Assembly (NCBI RefSeq): GCF_048771995.1
Contig: NC_133063.1
Location: 8,010,001-8,074,000, forward strand
Reading direction: 5' to 3'
Source of the DNA: Taeniopygia guttata
Lineage: Eukaryota > Chordata > Aves > Passeriformes > Estrildidae
Length of the DNA: 64,000 nucleotides
Part shown: piece after piece, positions 1-10,700 of the stretch
Position numbering within the stretch: position 1 is the first letter of the stretch
Layout of the letters: every line of letters begins with the position of its first letter
Translations under genes and position numbers: made by a program
The notes under the pieces: generated by a model
Told to the model about the DNA's origin: nothing
Database searches by the model: none
What the model saw: the letters and a program-made list of their open reading frames with translations, nothing else

Positions 1-305
1 TATAAGTAAAATTTAAGTAGAGTAAGTTTGAAGTTGTAGATTGTGATAATGGCAATACAGCCCAGGTGAGAAACAGATAAATAAGGTAAGAGTTTTCAAG
101 TTTGTGTTTAGTTTAATCCTATCCAACCTCCCAGGGCTACTGAGAGGATAGCTATGATAGTCATTAGTGTTGGGTTGAGTGATAGGGATGTTATGAAAAA
201 GAGGGTGGCCATGATAGTAACATGACCATGGATAGAAACAGGCTGGTAGTCAGGGAAAAACCTTAGAGGACTTCTGAAAATCAGACATGGAAGCTGTACT
301 TTGCA
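1..305 (-). pseudogene. ND2: NUMT: nuclear copy of part of mitochondrial ND2 (NADH dehydrogenase subunit 2)
   Basis: Reading the minus strand with the vertebrate mitochondrial code gives an ND2-like stretch. It includes SLSLNPTLMTIIAILS followed by ALGGWMGLN (ATA read as Met), then SVSHLG and IYN-KLTLL in the right order and spacing for bird ND2. Upstream, about 200-290, the DNA still resembles the FPEVLQGSSLTT part of ND2, but with small indels. The conserved Gln after GLN has become TAA (positions 108-110) and a nearby Arg codon has become TGA. Both fit C-to-T decay after transfer to the nucleus. In the standard code the frame is broken, so it cannot make protein. The copy runs off the left edge; its right end (about 300-310) is a judgement from where similarity fades. 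It lies downstream of CHRNA6 exon 5, so probably in a CHRNA6 intron or 3' flank. Confidence is high for ND2 origin and moderate for the borders. Confidence 0.85.
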
Positions 306-2200
306 TGAAAGAACACTCAGGAAGAACTCCAACAGCTTGGAGTTTCTACAATTGTTGTAGAAAACAAGTTTCTACAACATGTTGTAATATTTCTACAATT
401 TTTAAAGGGCTTTTATTTATATAGGACTAACACACTGTAACACCACCCATATTGCTTTGTATATCTGGCTGAAGCAGAAGCAGCCTCCAGAATAATTTTT
501 CTCAGTGCTTGCCTGAGAATAAATCCTGATATTTCTCTGAAAAGGGGGATTTTTCTAAATGAAAAATCATGCTTCCCATCTCTAGTACATTCTGAAAGGT
601 AAGATACAAAGCTGCTCATGAACACACTGGACTAAGATTAAAATTTCATGTGGCAGGAGAGATTTGCAAAATGTAAATCACTGAAAGTAGCAAAGGAGGA
701 TTTCTCGTGAGCTGTAAAATCAAGACAGCAAGTTATTTGGATGATTGCATGGAAAACATCTTTTTGGGAGACCATCAGAGAAAGAAGATGAATCAGAACA
801 TGGATATGTTTTATGCAGCTGGTGTGATAATGAAAGCAGGGCTGAAACGTGTGGGTTAAGCAAAACACTAAGGACATGGGTACTAAGCAAGGCTCAGCTC
901 AATCCCCATCCTCCTCTATGGCAAAAGATTCCTGTCTTTTCCTTCAGGCTGGCATGTGCTACATTTTCACTCTATGAATTCAGTCACCAGCTTAACTCTA
1001 CTTCTTTATTCAGAAATTTACAGATTTTGCTTTCAGACGAAACTTCTTCTGCAGGGCATAAAGAAAGGGGGGAATAAAGGTGATCTGTAGGTTTCACTGA
1101 AGTTGTATGAATTTCAAGAAAATAGTCTGATAGAAAAAAATGCATATCAACATTTCCCGTATAAAGTTGTTGTGATTTTCAATATAAACACAGCAGTATT
1201 TAGCTTTGAAATTGATTTTGCTATCATAGCATCTAAATGGATTTTACCATCATTTTACTATGATATCATCTAAAAAGATTCAAAACAAAAAGCAAAAATT
1301 CCATAACAGATCAAAGATATATGTTTCATTAGGTTCTAAACACTTTTATAAATATCTTGAAGTGTCAGGGAATTTCTGTTCCTTATGAGGTCTTGATGTC
1401 AGAAAATGCTTTTGCAGCTTGTTTTAGTTTGTTTTTACACATAAGGATGTGACCCCAGAATCCTTTAAATTCCAATGTGCACCATTTTCTGTGATAGTAA
1501 TCCCAAATGAGAAAAAAAATTTATGACCTGACACAAGCAATCCATTAGATGGTCTTCTTCCCCAGCAACTTGTGCTACTGCTTCTGTACCTTCAGCATTT
1601 CCTTTTTAGACCATGTCCAGCCTTTTTGGACTCCTTTGACATTCAGGACTCACTCCAAAGGGACTCTGGCAATTAATTTCCTAAACCAGCCAAAGTCTAG
1701 CTGTTGGGGATCCAGTTCTACTGGCACCCCTCATAACTTAACCCCAAATTGAAAAAAATCTATCATTCCGTGCTTGCTGTGCCCATGGCCTCCAACTGTC
1801 ACCTCTCCACTAATCCTTCTCTGCTCACAAACAGTGAGTCCAGTGGGGCACCCACCCTGGCTGGCTTGCTTCCTGTGTCAGGGAATTATCTTCCACACAC
1901 TTCAGGAAACTCCTAGACTGATTCTCCTCTGCTGTGTTACACTTCCAGCAGCTTCCTGGCAAGCTCAAGTCCCTCATGAAAACAAGGGCTAGTGATCATG
2001 ACACTTCTTCCAGCCTCCTGTACAATACATCATGATACTTCTTCCAGCCTCCTGTAGAATACTCACCTGTTCATCCTACCTAGGTGGCCTGTAACAGACA
2101 GGACATGTGCCCTGCTGAACCAGCCCCTGATCTTTACTCCACCTTGTCATCACCACTGATTTCAACGCAATCAAAACAAGCCCTAAAGGGGCTCCCTTAC
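306..2200. other. Sequence downstream of CHRNA6 exon 5 (probable intron 5), no coding exon seen
   Basis: This stretch follows the exon 5 splice donor on the minus strand. I looked for the last CHRNA6 exon, which in the family starts near EDDWKYVAM and encodes M4, and found no match on the minus strand. It holds a 34-bp tandem duplication (1997-2064) and otherwise unique AT-rich sequence. It probably is intron, with the final exon beyond the left edge. Confidence 0.6.
1997..2064. repeat. 34-bp tandem duplication
   Basis: Two adjacent 34-bp copies, 1997-2030 and 2031-2064, share the core cttccagcctcctgta and differ at only a few bases. The pair lies about 140 bp from the exon 5 donor of CHRNA6, inside the probable intron. 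It looks like a simple local duplication. Confidence 0.85.
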
Positions 2201-3185
2201 CTCTTTGGTTTTGTTTTGAGATCTCATGTTCTCTGCGATGAACTGGACGTTGCTAATGACATCCTTCACCTCTGGAGAGTACTCCACATGTTCTGCCATC
2301 CATTTCAGCGACTGATGGCTCAGCTGTCTTTTGGTGGTAGGGAGCTCAGCTGCCTGATCGCAGTGACTGCACCACTGCTCCTTGTGCAATTTGGCGTCTT
2401 TGTGTTTGCTGTGCTTTGACTTGCCCAACTTACTGTCTGATACTTTCTTGTTTTTTCTGGAGGTGTTTTTTTTCTGCTGTTCTAGTGGCCTCTGCATCAA
2501 CAGGACTCTGGGGAGCAGGCTAAGAAAGACGGTTTTTACCCATTTGGGCATTGTGTGTGTCATTGGAGTCCTGTAGTGTATATTGAGGACAAACACTGTG
2601 ATGACAATTGACAGAGTCACAAATATCATTGTGAAGAGTAAATATTCACCAACTAGGGGAATTACTAAAGAAGTGGATGGGATTGTTTCTGTGATCACCA
2701 GTAAAAATACAGTCAAAGAAAGAAGCACTGAGATGCAAAGATTAACTTTCTCACCACAGTCAGATGGCAGGTAAAAAACTAACACAGTCAGGAATGAGAT
2801 GAAAAGACAGGGAATGATCAGATTTACGGTGTAGAACATTGGTAACCTTCGAATATAAAAAGAATATGTTATGTCTGTGTAGATCTCTTCACAGCAGTTA
2901 TATTTAATATCATGTTTGTAGCCAGAAGCATCAACTATTTCCCACTCACTATTTTCCCAAAAGTCATTCATATCTACTTTGGATCCAATGATCAGAAGAT
3001 CAATTTTGGCTTTGTCATAGGTCCATGAGCCAAATTTGAGTGAACAGTTCTGATGATCAAATGGGAAAAAAGTAATATCCATAGGACAGGAGCTTTTAAA
3101 AATAGCTGGTGGGGTCCAGGTGATCATTCCATCATAGCGAAGGAGGGCTTTGGTTTTGCCTTCAACTTGAAAATCTCCCACAGCA
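2201..3185 (-). CDS. CHRNA6: CHRNA6 exon 5 (rest of ligand-binding domain, M1-M3 and most of the M3-M4 loop)
   Basis: 985 bp between a TCTTTCCAG acceptor and a GTAAGG donor. It starts at [15 protein letters not shown], carries the Cys-loop, vicinal cysteines and M1-M3, and ends in [15 protein letters not shown]. Family members continue here with EDDWKYVAM from the next exon. Translation past the donor meets a stop after five codons (VREPL), so the donor must be used for a normal subunit. The codon at 2743-2741 is AAT (Asn273), the 2' position of the pore helix. Confidence 0.95.
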
Positions 3186-6100
3186 CTGGAAAGACAAATG
3201 AGGCAAAACCAAAAATATTACCACAAAAGTAAAATGTAATGGGTGTTTTTATAGGTGCTGCAAGGGGATATTTTTGAGAAAAGATTCAAATGAATCAATA
3301 AAATGCGTAAAATTAATCATCATACTTATTATACAAGACAATATCTGGTTTCCAAATTTTATCTGCTGGTACCCGAACAAATTCAATGCCATCATATTGT
3401 CTGGGATCCCATCGCAGTTTGTAGTCATTCCAAATCTGAAAGAAGAATGGACCAGGATTACAAAACTTTAAATTAAACAACAAATATCTGTTTCTCACAG
3501 TGTTGGTTCCACAAGAGTACTGCCATACCAGGCCAGGGCAGCAAGGGATGCACAGCAGCTCTCCTGCATTGCTGTCTATTGCCCTATCATGAGGCCATGC
3601 TCCATGGTCTCTCACCTATCCTAAGTATGGTATTTTTTTACAAAAAACTTTGTGTGGACCACAATCAGTGCCTGAAAAAAAATGGTTTGAGTTAGCTATA
3701 ATTTCTCAACAGTTTAGGTCCTATAAGCATCCTTACCTATGTAAAAATACTAAAACTATCAGGAATAATGTTCCTTTTTCTAATAAATATTTTGGTGGGG
3801 ATGACCTAGGACTGCAGAGTGGCATATTTAACCACTCTTTACAGCTTGATTTTCCAGAAGAAAACCAATCATCATGAAGTTGGAGAAGAATATATCCCAC
3901 AGGAAAGAAAGAATATGTAACTTATAGTTAAAAAGGATGAAGAAATTACTTTTTAAATTATGGAGCTTCTCCTTATTAATTTTTTAAAATCTGTGTTACA
4001 AAAGAAAAACTTATTCTATACATGTAACTTACAAATAATGCACATTTCATAATTTTGATGCAAAATGCATGAGAAATGCAACACAGTCACTTACGTGTCT
4101 TAGCCACAAATTTGTTTCCATAATCTGATTGACTTCATCCTATAAAGAAACACAGGCATAAACAGTTATAGTATCCTGAGATGGCCAAAAGCTTAGCCCA
4201 TAAAACTGGAAAATAGAATTTCACATTAACTGATAGCAGATTTTTTTCTAGCATTTTTCAAATGGTTTACACATGGTACACTGTTGTGTGCAACCCTACT
4301 GAAAAATTAATAAAACTTTACTGAAAAATGATGCTCCATAAATATCAGATATACAGAAAGCTGCACTTTTTTTGCCAGGCATTTGAGTATCTGGAGAGCA
4401 CACAACCTAGAATTTCTCTGACCTGTACCAAAAGAAAAATGTTCTTCCTGTGGCTGTGTATTTAGTTGGATTCAGTGTTTAAAAAGCTCTTATTACACAG
4501 TACAGAACTGGTCAAGATTCAAGGAAAATGGCATCTGCATCACAGTGTTTTGAATTTCTCTGCAAATCTCTAAAGCAAATGCACTTGAGCAGCACTAAAT
4601 TAGCTGTTAACAGAGACCTTCTTATTGCAATCACTTATTACAATTGCCAATCAATCATGAATCGGAAAGCTGATGCTTTGCTTCTTCCACGTTGCCTCTG
4701 TCCTGCCCAGCATGTTTGCCCCACACCCATTTGCATTCCAAAGCATGCAACATTCATCCCCACCTCCATGCTTTAAAACACCACTCTTCCGCTTGCCACA
4801 CTTTTCCCTTACCTCATTTTGAAACAAATAGATTGAAGAAAAGAATGCAAAAAAGGAGATTTTCGCCCTCAGGACTCCCGGGAAATGATAATAGCCCCAA
4901 AGGAGAACTGGTCACACACTACATGGACACACTAGGTGCCTCTGCACTGTGCTAGCCCTGTGAAGAGTGGGATTGAATATTCAATACTTCTGCCCTGGGC
5001 TCTGGAGCTGCTACCTGAAGCAGAGGGGTTTGATGCTACAGAGTAAGGAAATAAATCAGTGTCATTCAAACACTTCTTCAAGCAACTGGAACAACTCATC
5101 TGACTGAAAGAACAGCAAAGGTCTCAGCATGTGCACTTAGACACACAAGAAGAGAAAACTAGGAGAGTTGTGGGTGCGTGCAGCCATCACAATTACATCT
5201 CCTGCCTCAGCGATTTCCATGTGTGTACCACCCTCCCAAAGCTCAGCAGTATTCTGTAGTGAGTCTTACCACATTTGTAAGCTGGGTAATGGCCAGTTCA
5301 AAATACACTGTAACAGGATCAGACACATTTTCCACCGGCCTAATGAACTGGTTGTACTCGGAGAAGAGTTTGTGAAATAACCGTTCCTCTGATTCGCAGG
5401 CTGTGGCATCTGTATTGGTAAAGATAAAGAACAGCCAAGCCAGAGGTGAGAAAAAGGGGAAGAAAGTGCTGGATAAGATACTAGTCTGTGCTATATTTCT
5501 GGATCTCGTGCTTATGATCATGCTTAAAGCCACCAGAGCTTTAGAGAGAAGAGGTTACCAGTATGTCTATTGAAAGCATCCTCCTGCAGAATGTTGGCTA
5601 CTCCTTGTTTCCTCAGATACTAAGGAAATGGCTTCAGAGATTTTGTCTCCTAAACTGGATTTAGCCTATGAGCCTCCATTTGGCCCCACCCTGGTATCAC
5701 ACCAAAGTAAGGTGATGTGAAATATAAATAGAAATGTGACAGGTTTAATCTTTGCGAGTCTTCCTATTAAAACAGGGTGTTTATGAAAAGCATAGCTACT
5801 CAGAAATTAAAAGCTTGAGGCTGAAACTACTGTATCAAAACCTCTGTCAGGTGATTAGGGGACTACAATGACGCCTCCTAATTTTAAACGTTATGACTGC
5901 ATTTTATCCTCATGATTGATATTTCCACTCTTTAGATGGCACAATTTTTCTTTGCAGAAAGTTCATTTATTAAGTTCTATGAACAAGAAAAAAGTGGAAA
6001 TATTAACATTTCTTACAGAATAGCATGCACCTATGTAATACAGAACTGTTCTTTGGGAACAAGCAGATCACAGCTGTAATCCCTCATTAATGAAAAACAG

Positions 6101-7773
6101 ACCAGATGGCATAGAAGAAACAAAGTATGTGACAGGCACTGAGCTGACTCACTGCAGAGTTAAGAAGAATGCTCCTAACCTGTTACACATAATCCAAACC
6201 TGAAAGTTATTTTCACAGTGTTAAAGGCTATACATTTTGATTTCAAAAGGAAAATATTTTATTTTATTGCCTCTGCCAACAACAGCTCAGAAGAACAATT
6301 TTCTTGAATAATTTTGCTATTACAATACATTACTGTAATTTAGCAGCACCTAAAATAAAAATACTTTATAAGCTCAAGATTTAGAATTTCCACCTCATGC
6401 TGTGCACTGCTGTGTTATCAAAGCTATATGATGATCCCAAAGATTTGCTGATACAATGGAGGAAAAATTTGTTTTCAGACTCATTGTCATAAGTCTTTTG
6501 TATTAGTCCCAGATTGCACTAGAACACATGAGGCAAGTAACCATGATAAGCCTTTATAATTGCAAATATTAAACATAGAAAGGGTTTGTGGCAGGCAGCA
6601 TGGTCTCTGGCACATAAATTTGCAATTTACATACCCTTCAGTAACACAAGGGCCTGTGGATGTGCAGATGTCCTGCAGGGAGACACTTGGTCTCAGCATG
6701 CTGCACTTTCATGATTAGACTGGCCCTCCCCTGTTCTTGAAAAAGAGATTTCACCTCTAAGGTGATACAAAGCATCCTGAAATTGCAGGGGATTATCACG
6801 ACTGCAAGATGAAATGTTGGCTATTGGTCACTTACATGTATGGAAAGAAAACTCTAGTAAAAATTTGAAAACTTGATGTTTTATTTCATCCTTTCTGCAT
6901 CATTCAGAGAAGACACATGAATGTGTCATGAAGTTTGGATTCTTTTATATGATGTATTGTTTCATTTGAAAAAGAACTAAAATTTTTCTTTTCAGATTTC
7001 ATTGTCACCACCCATTGCACTGTGATTAGAAGTACACTACTGTGGGAACATGAAGTCTCATGACTAAAGTAAATACATCTAAAATCATGTTTAATTTGAA
7101 ATTTCCCCACTGGCTTCTTAATGGATACATATTTTAAAATCACGTAACAAAACCAGACATATTTAGGTTTTATCCCATGGTGCTGTTTTAAGAGAGTTTC
7201 TTATGCCTTGCTAATACAAGTAGTATATTTAATACACATCTTGGTCAACTGGAGAAGCGAGACTAAAAGCAAAAAATCCTGCTAAACTCCGTGAGAGTTG
7301 TCAACAGAAATGACTGCAGCATATTTAAAACACAGATGACAAACAGTAGTGAACAACAATAAAGTTCTCACTTTTGAAAGTGTGAGTACTGCCATGCACA
7401 TCCATAGCCTGCATTATTTAAGTACTTGCAAATTCAAGCACCAAATGAAACTACTAGGAACCCTAATCCATTTCTATTGTTTTCTAGAAACATTTCTTCC
7501 ATTAGTCAGCAAACAAAAATAGTTTTACATTGGAAAACTATTATTGCTTTAGCTCTTTTCAAATACTGTTGAAATGTTACAAATTTCAGGTTAGAAATAG
7601 CTGGTGGAAGCTTCACATTGCATTCATTTAAGAAAACAGAAGCAGAGACAGTAACTAGAAAATATTCTAGAAACTGGTATCAAAGAGAGCCTACCTTTAA
7701 TCAAGGATGTGAACAGGAATGCCCACACACAGAAGGCAGGGCAACACCAACATAGCCACGTCTCAGGATGCAT
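2201..7773 (-). CDS. CHRNA6: CHRNA6, neuronal nicotinic acetylcholine receptor subunit alpha-6 (five exons; last exon not in window)
   Basis: This is a ligand-gated cation channel subunit. In vertebrates alpha-6 assembles with beta subunits, mostly in dopaminergic and visual-pathway neurons. Exons on the minus strand are 7695-7773, 5270-5409, 4095-4139, 3326-3435 and 2201-3185, together 1359 nt or 453 codons. The 45-bp and 110-bp exons 3 and 4 match the family pattern. Features of the predicted chain: signal peptide 1-26; Cys-loop C158-C172; aromatic-box Trp in GSWTYD (W179); vicinal C222-C223 in YNCCEEIY, the mark of an alpha subunit; M1 about 239-262, M2 271-291, M3 304-325; lysine-rich intracellular loop from about 331. 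The extracellular domain matches human alpha-6 better than alpha-3, for example [20 protein letters not shown] and [16 protein letters not shown]. Human alpha-6 has 494 residues, so about 41 (M4 and C-terminus) are missing here. Odd: M2 reads GEKVNLCIS, with Asn where nAChR subunits of this type carry Thr. Confidence 0.95.
3326..3435 (-). CDS. CHRNA6: CHRNA6 exon 4 (110 bp)
   Basis: It encodes [20 protein letters not shown], then [16 protein letters not shown] plus two bases. The acceptor is TTCTTTCAG and the donor GTATGATG, a weaker but valid GT donor. The split Asn codon (AA|T) joins exon 5. KPDIVLYN carries the loop A tyrosine of the agonist site. Confidence 0.95.
4095..4139 (-). CDS. CHRNA6: CHRNA6 exon 3 (45 bp)
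   Basis: It encodes exactly [15 protein letters not shown], with a CTTTATAG acceptor and GTAAGTGA donor. The 45-bp size and the sequence are typical of exon 3 in nicotinic alpha genes. Confidence 0.95.
5270..5409 (-). CDS. CHRNA6: CHRNA6 exon 2 (N-terminal ligand-binding domain)
   Basis: 140 bp between a CAATACAG acceptor and a GTAAGA donor. It encodes [20 protein letters not shown], then [20 protein letters not shown] and TQLTNV. ENVS is an N-glycosylation site. The match to alpha-6 is nearly full length. Confidence 0.95.
5410..7694. other. CHRNA6 intron 1
   Basis: 2.3 kb between exons 1 and 2. I see no repeat or exon that I can name in it. Introns 2 to 4 (4140-5269, 3436-4094, 3186-3325) are likewise plain. 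Confidence 0.8.
7695..7773 (-). CDS. CHRNA6: CHRNA6 exon 1 (signal peptide)
   Basis: The ATG is at 7773-7771, followed by 26 codons and one base, ending at a GTAGGC donor (7694-7689). The peptide is short and hydrophobic ([21 protein letters not shown]), as expected for a signal sequence. Spliced to exon 2 it gives Asp, then [13 protein letters not shown], which lines up with the mature N-terminus of the family. The reading frame is open further upstream to 7932, with another Met there. I chose the internal ATG because it gives a signal peptide of normal length and a purine at -3. A TTATAT sequence lies about 75 bp upstream but I have no proof that it is a TATA box. Confidence 0.85.
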
Positions 7774-10700
7774 CTCCAGCAGCAGAACAGAGCTTCCTTT
7801 GGAGAACAGAGATCTGGGGGAAGGAACAAGAGGCAAGAAGACATATAACCCTCCTGATGGTAAGTAGGCAGTAGAAGGATGGATTTCTGTTTTGCATCTG
7901 CAGCAAGCTCTGCAGCCTGCTGAGCAGAGCAAAGCCTTGCAGAGTTGTTTTCAGTCCCACTAGGCAAGGAGAGCTTTGTGCTGTACAGAGCGAAGGGAGG
8001 CAGGCAGCATCCTACCAGGTGACTTCACATCTCCAGTCACCCGCACCCCTGCCTCGGGGAATGTGCAAGAGTGCAGGAGAGAGAGGGAAGGCAAGACACA
8101 GGACTGCCACCACGGAGCAGGGGGAGCATTCACTCAGCCCAAGCATTAAGAGCTCTCACTGTGCTGAAGCAGCTGCTTTAGCTGCTGCCTGGTGATCACC
8201 TGAGCGAGTCCATCAGAATATGCTGAGGTGAAACAGTTTCTTAGCTGAGGACTGATTCTTCAGGTGATGGAAATGGATGTTACATGGTTTTAACATGTCT
8301 ATCAGACGCCATATGAACCTTGAAATAAGCACAACATCAAGTAATAGAATTGTTTGACAGTATTCTCAGTGAATAAATCCAAGGCAAGTAGACTTATTAT
8401 TGCCATCTGACAGGAGCAACTAAGCATGCTAAGTTCTTTCCTGACAGTCAAGTCAGTTTACAACATCAATTCTTCTAACTTTTTTTCCTCGTGTATGCAG
8501 TCTCCTGTGCCAGTATGCTAGTGTGCAAATAGAGGAGCAGAATAAAGGAAAAAAAAACTACCAGATGCTGTTACAGGCCAAGTTCTCTGCAACACAGTGC
8601 TAAAAAAAACTGATCACAAATCCTTTAGAGGCCAATGCATGTTCCCTTCTCAGGTGCTCAGTACACGTGTCCTTGCAACAGGAATGCCTGAAAAGAATCT
8701 GTAGGAAAAGGATCTGAGAAACTGATGGTCCTGTTTAGCTGCAGTGGGGTGGAAGGTACCACAGGTTACTTGGTGCCATTCAGCCTCCCAGAAAGCAGCT
8801 CAGACAGGGAATCTCCTTTTATGTGTGCTCAATCCAGCATTAACAAGTCTGAGTGACTGGGTGAATGATTTGATCAAAACAGAAATGCTGCTGCATTTTC
8901 AGGCACTTACATTGTTGTGTAAGTGTAGAGAGAGAAGGAAAAAAAAAAGCCATAAAATGAAAAAAGGATGCTCTTCATACTACAAAACACAGAGGCCAAG
9001 CTGCAGTGCAGAAAAAGAAAGTAGTTTGTCATTTATACAAATTGTTGAAGTATGGATAGAAATGAAGAGGACTGTCTGGAAGATAAACACTTAGGAATGA
9101 GCTGACTGCCTAAAGAAGATCCCTGAAGTGAACCCATGTGAATCCCTGAAATGGTTGCCCATGACAAGGTTTGAGGGATGAAAAGTAAATTTTGAAGGAT
9201 TACAAGCACCAGCCTTACTCCAGAGCTCATTAGAGAGAGAGAGCCTTCTGCAGAGAGATGAGAAACCAAAAGAAACAAAACTATGAGTGTTTGGAAGTCT
9301 GGGAGTAATTCTGCCCTCTCAAAAGCAGAGTGTAAGTGTAGACCACAAGACATGGCTATGAGGCATCTCTAAACTGAAGTTAGATATAGATTCTCCTTGC
9401 AAATAATTTTAAGATGAAAAAGTGGGTTTCAGCATGGTGATTTGTCTTTTAAACTTCCATTTTACCAACATTTTCCTAAGAAAAAAAGTAAAGACTACTA
9501 AAAAATTCTGCTTTATGCCAGATTTTCCCAAGTTGCAATGTTAATTAGAATGATGTTAACAGTCCAGGCCCATAAACTTGCAGTTACCTCACCTTACCAA
9601 GTGAAGTTCATAGTTTCTTCTTGAATTGATGTGCCCGTGGTGAACTGTAACTAACAGAATTACACAGCCATGTGGCATCACAGGATGCCTGTGGCTGGCT
9701 GCAGTCATGGCATATGCACTCCTGTTAAAGCCCAGTCCTTCTAGAAGGATGATATATGGTAAGATAGATACAATCTGAAAACAAATTCACCCCAACTTAA
9801 AATGTTTTGACATTTTCAAACTTATTGTTCTTTCCAAAAAAAATGTAACAGGCCAGGGAATCAGGTGGGAGAAGTTAACAGATTAGCACATGCATGTCTG
9901 CAGACTGAATGGCCTTCAGAGGTGAGGGCAATGGGTGTCCTTCCCCTCCAGAGTGAAGGAGAGCCGTGCAAGGCCAGCTGGCAGAGATGATCCTTGCTGC
10001 CACACTTGAGGGAAAGAACTGTTTTGTTATGGGGAGCAAGGGATTGGGAAGCAGGCTGAATTTGGAGGCAATACCAGTCATTCAGGGAGCAGATGCCAGG
10101 AGGAATTGTGCTGCTGAGACCCTGCTGGAGTGGGTGCTGTCTTTGGGAAAGGCTGAAGAGGTTCAAACTGAGCCATGACAAGCGGCCGATGAGGCATCCA
10201 GATGGAGAATGCAGAGAGACGAGCTGATGTACTGCCTCAGCACAAGGATGCCAGCTGGAAGCAGAGCAAAAAGTTACGAATCACTGCTGCTTGGAGAGAT
10301 ACCTAATTTAATCTAATATGAACTAGCCAAAAGAGGCATCAAAATGCTAGGCTCAAACAGAAAGCATATATTGACAGGCTTTAATTTTTTGCCCTCTAGG
10401 TGTGGAAGAAAAGGCTGATTTAGTCCCTTTACATGTCCTTTTATCCCTAAGCAGATATTCACTGAGGAAAAAAAAAAAATTCTCTGATTTATTTTCTTCA
10501 GGTAAGGTGCTCAGGAAAAAGAGGGCAAGCAAGTTGCAGGGATGGACAAAATCTGCACACCAAAAAGGTTTCTAGGACATAGATGCACGTCTTAACTGGA
10601 ACTTGATGTTGTAAAAGCTGCATGATATTGACAGTGAAATAAAGACCAACAGTGAGAGGACCCATTTGGAGGGTTGCCTACGCACCCAGGAGTTGAAGGC

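Noticed and set aside
2201..7773. Alternative identity as CHRNA3
   Set aside because: The ligand-binding domain follows alpha-6 at nearly all sites where alpha-3 and alpha-6 differ, for example [20 protein letters not shown].
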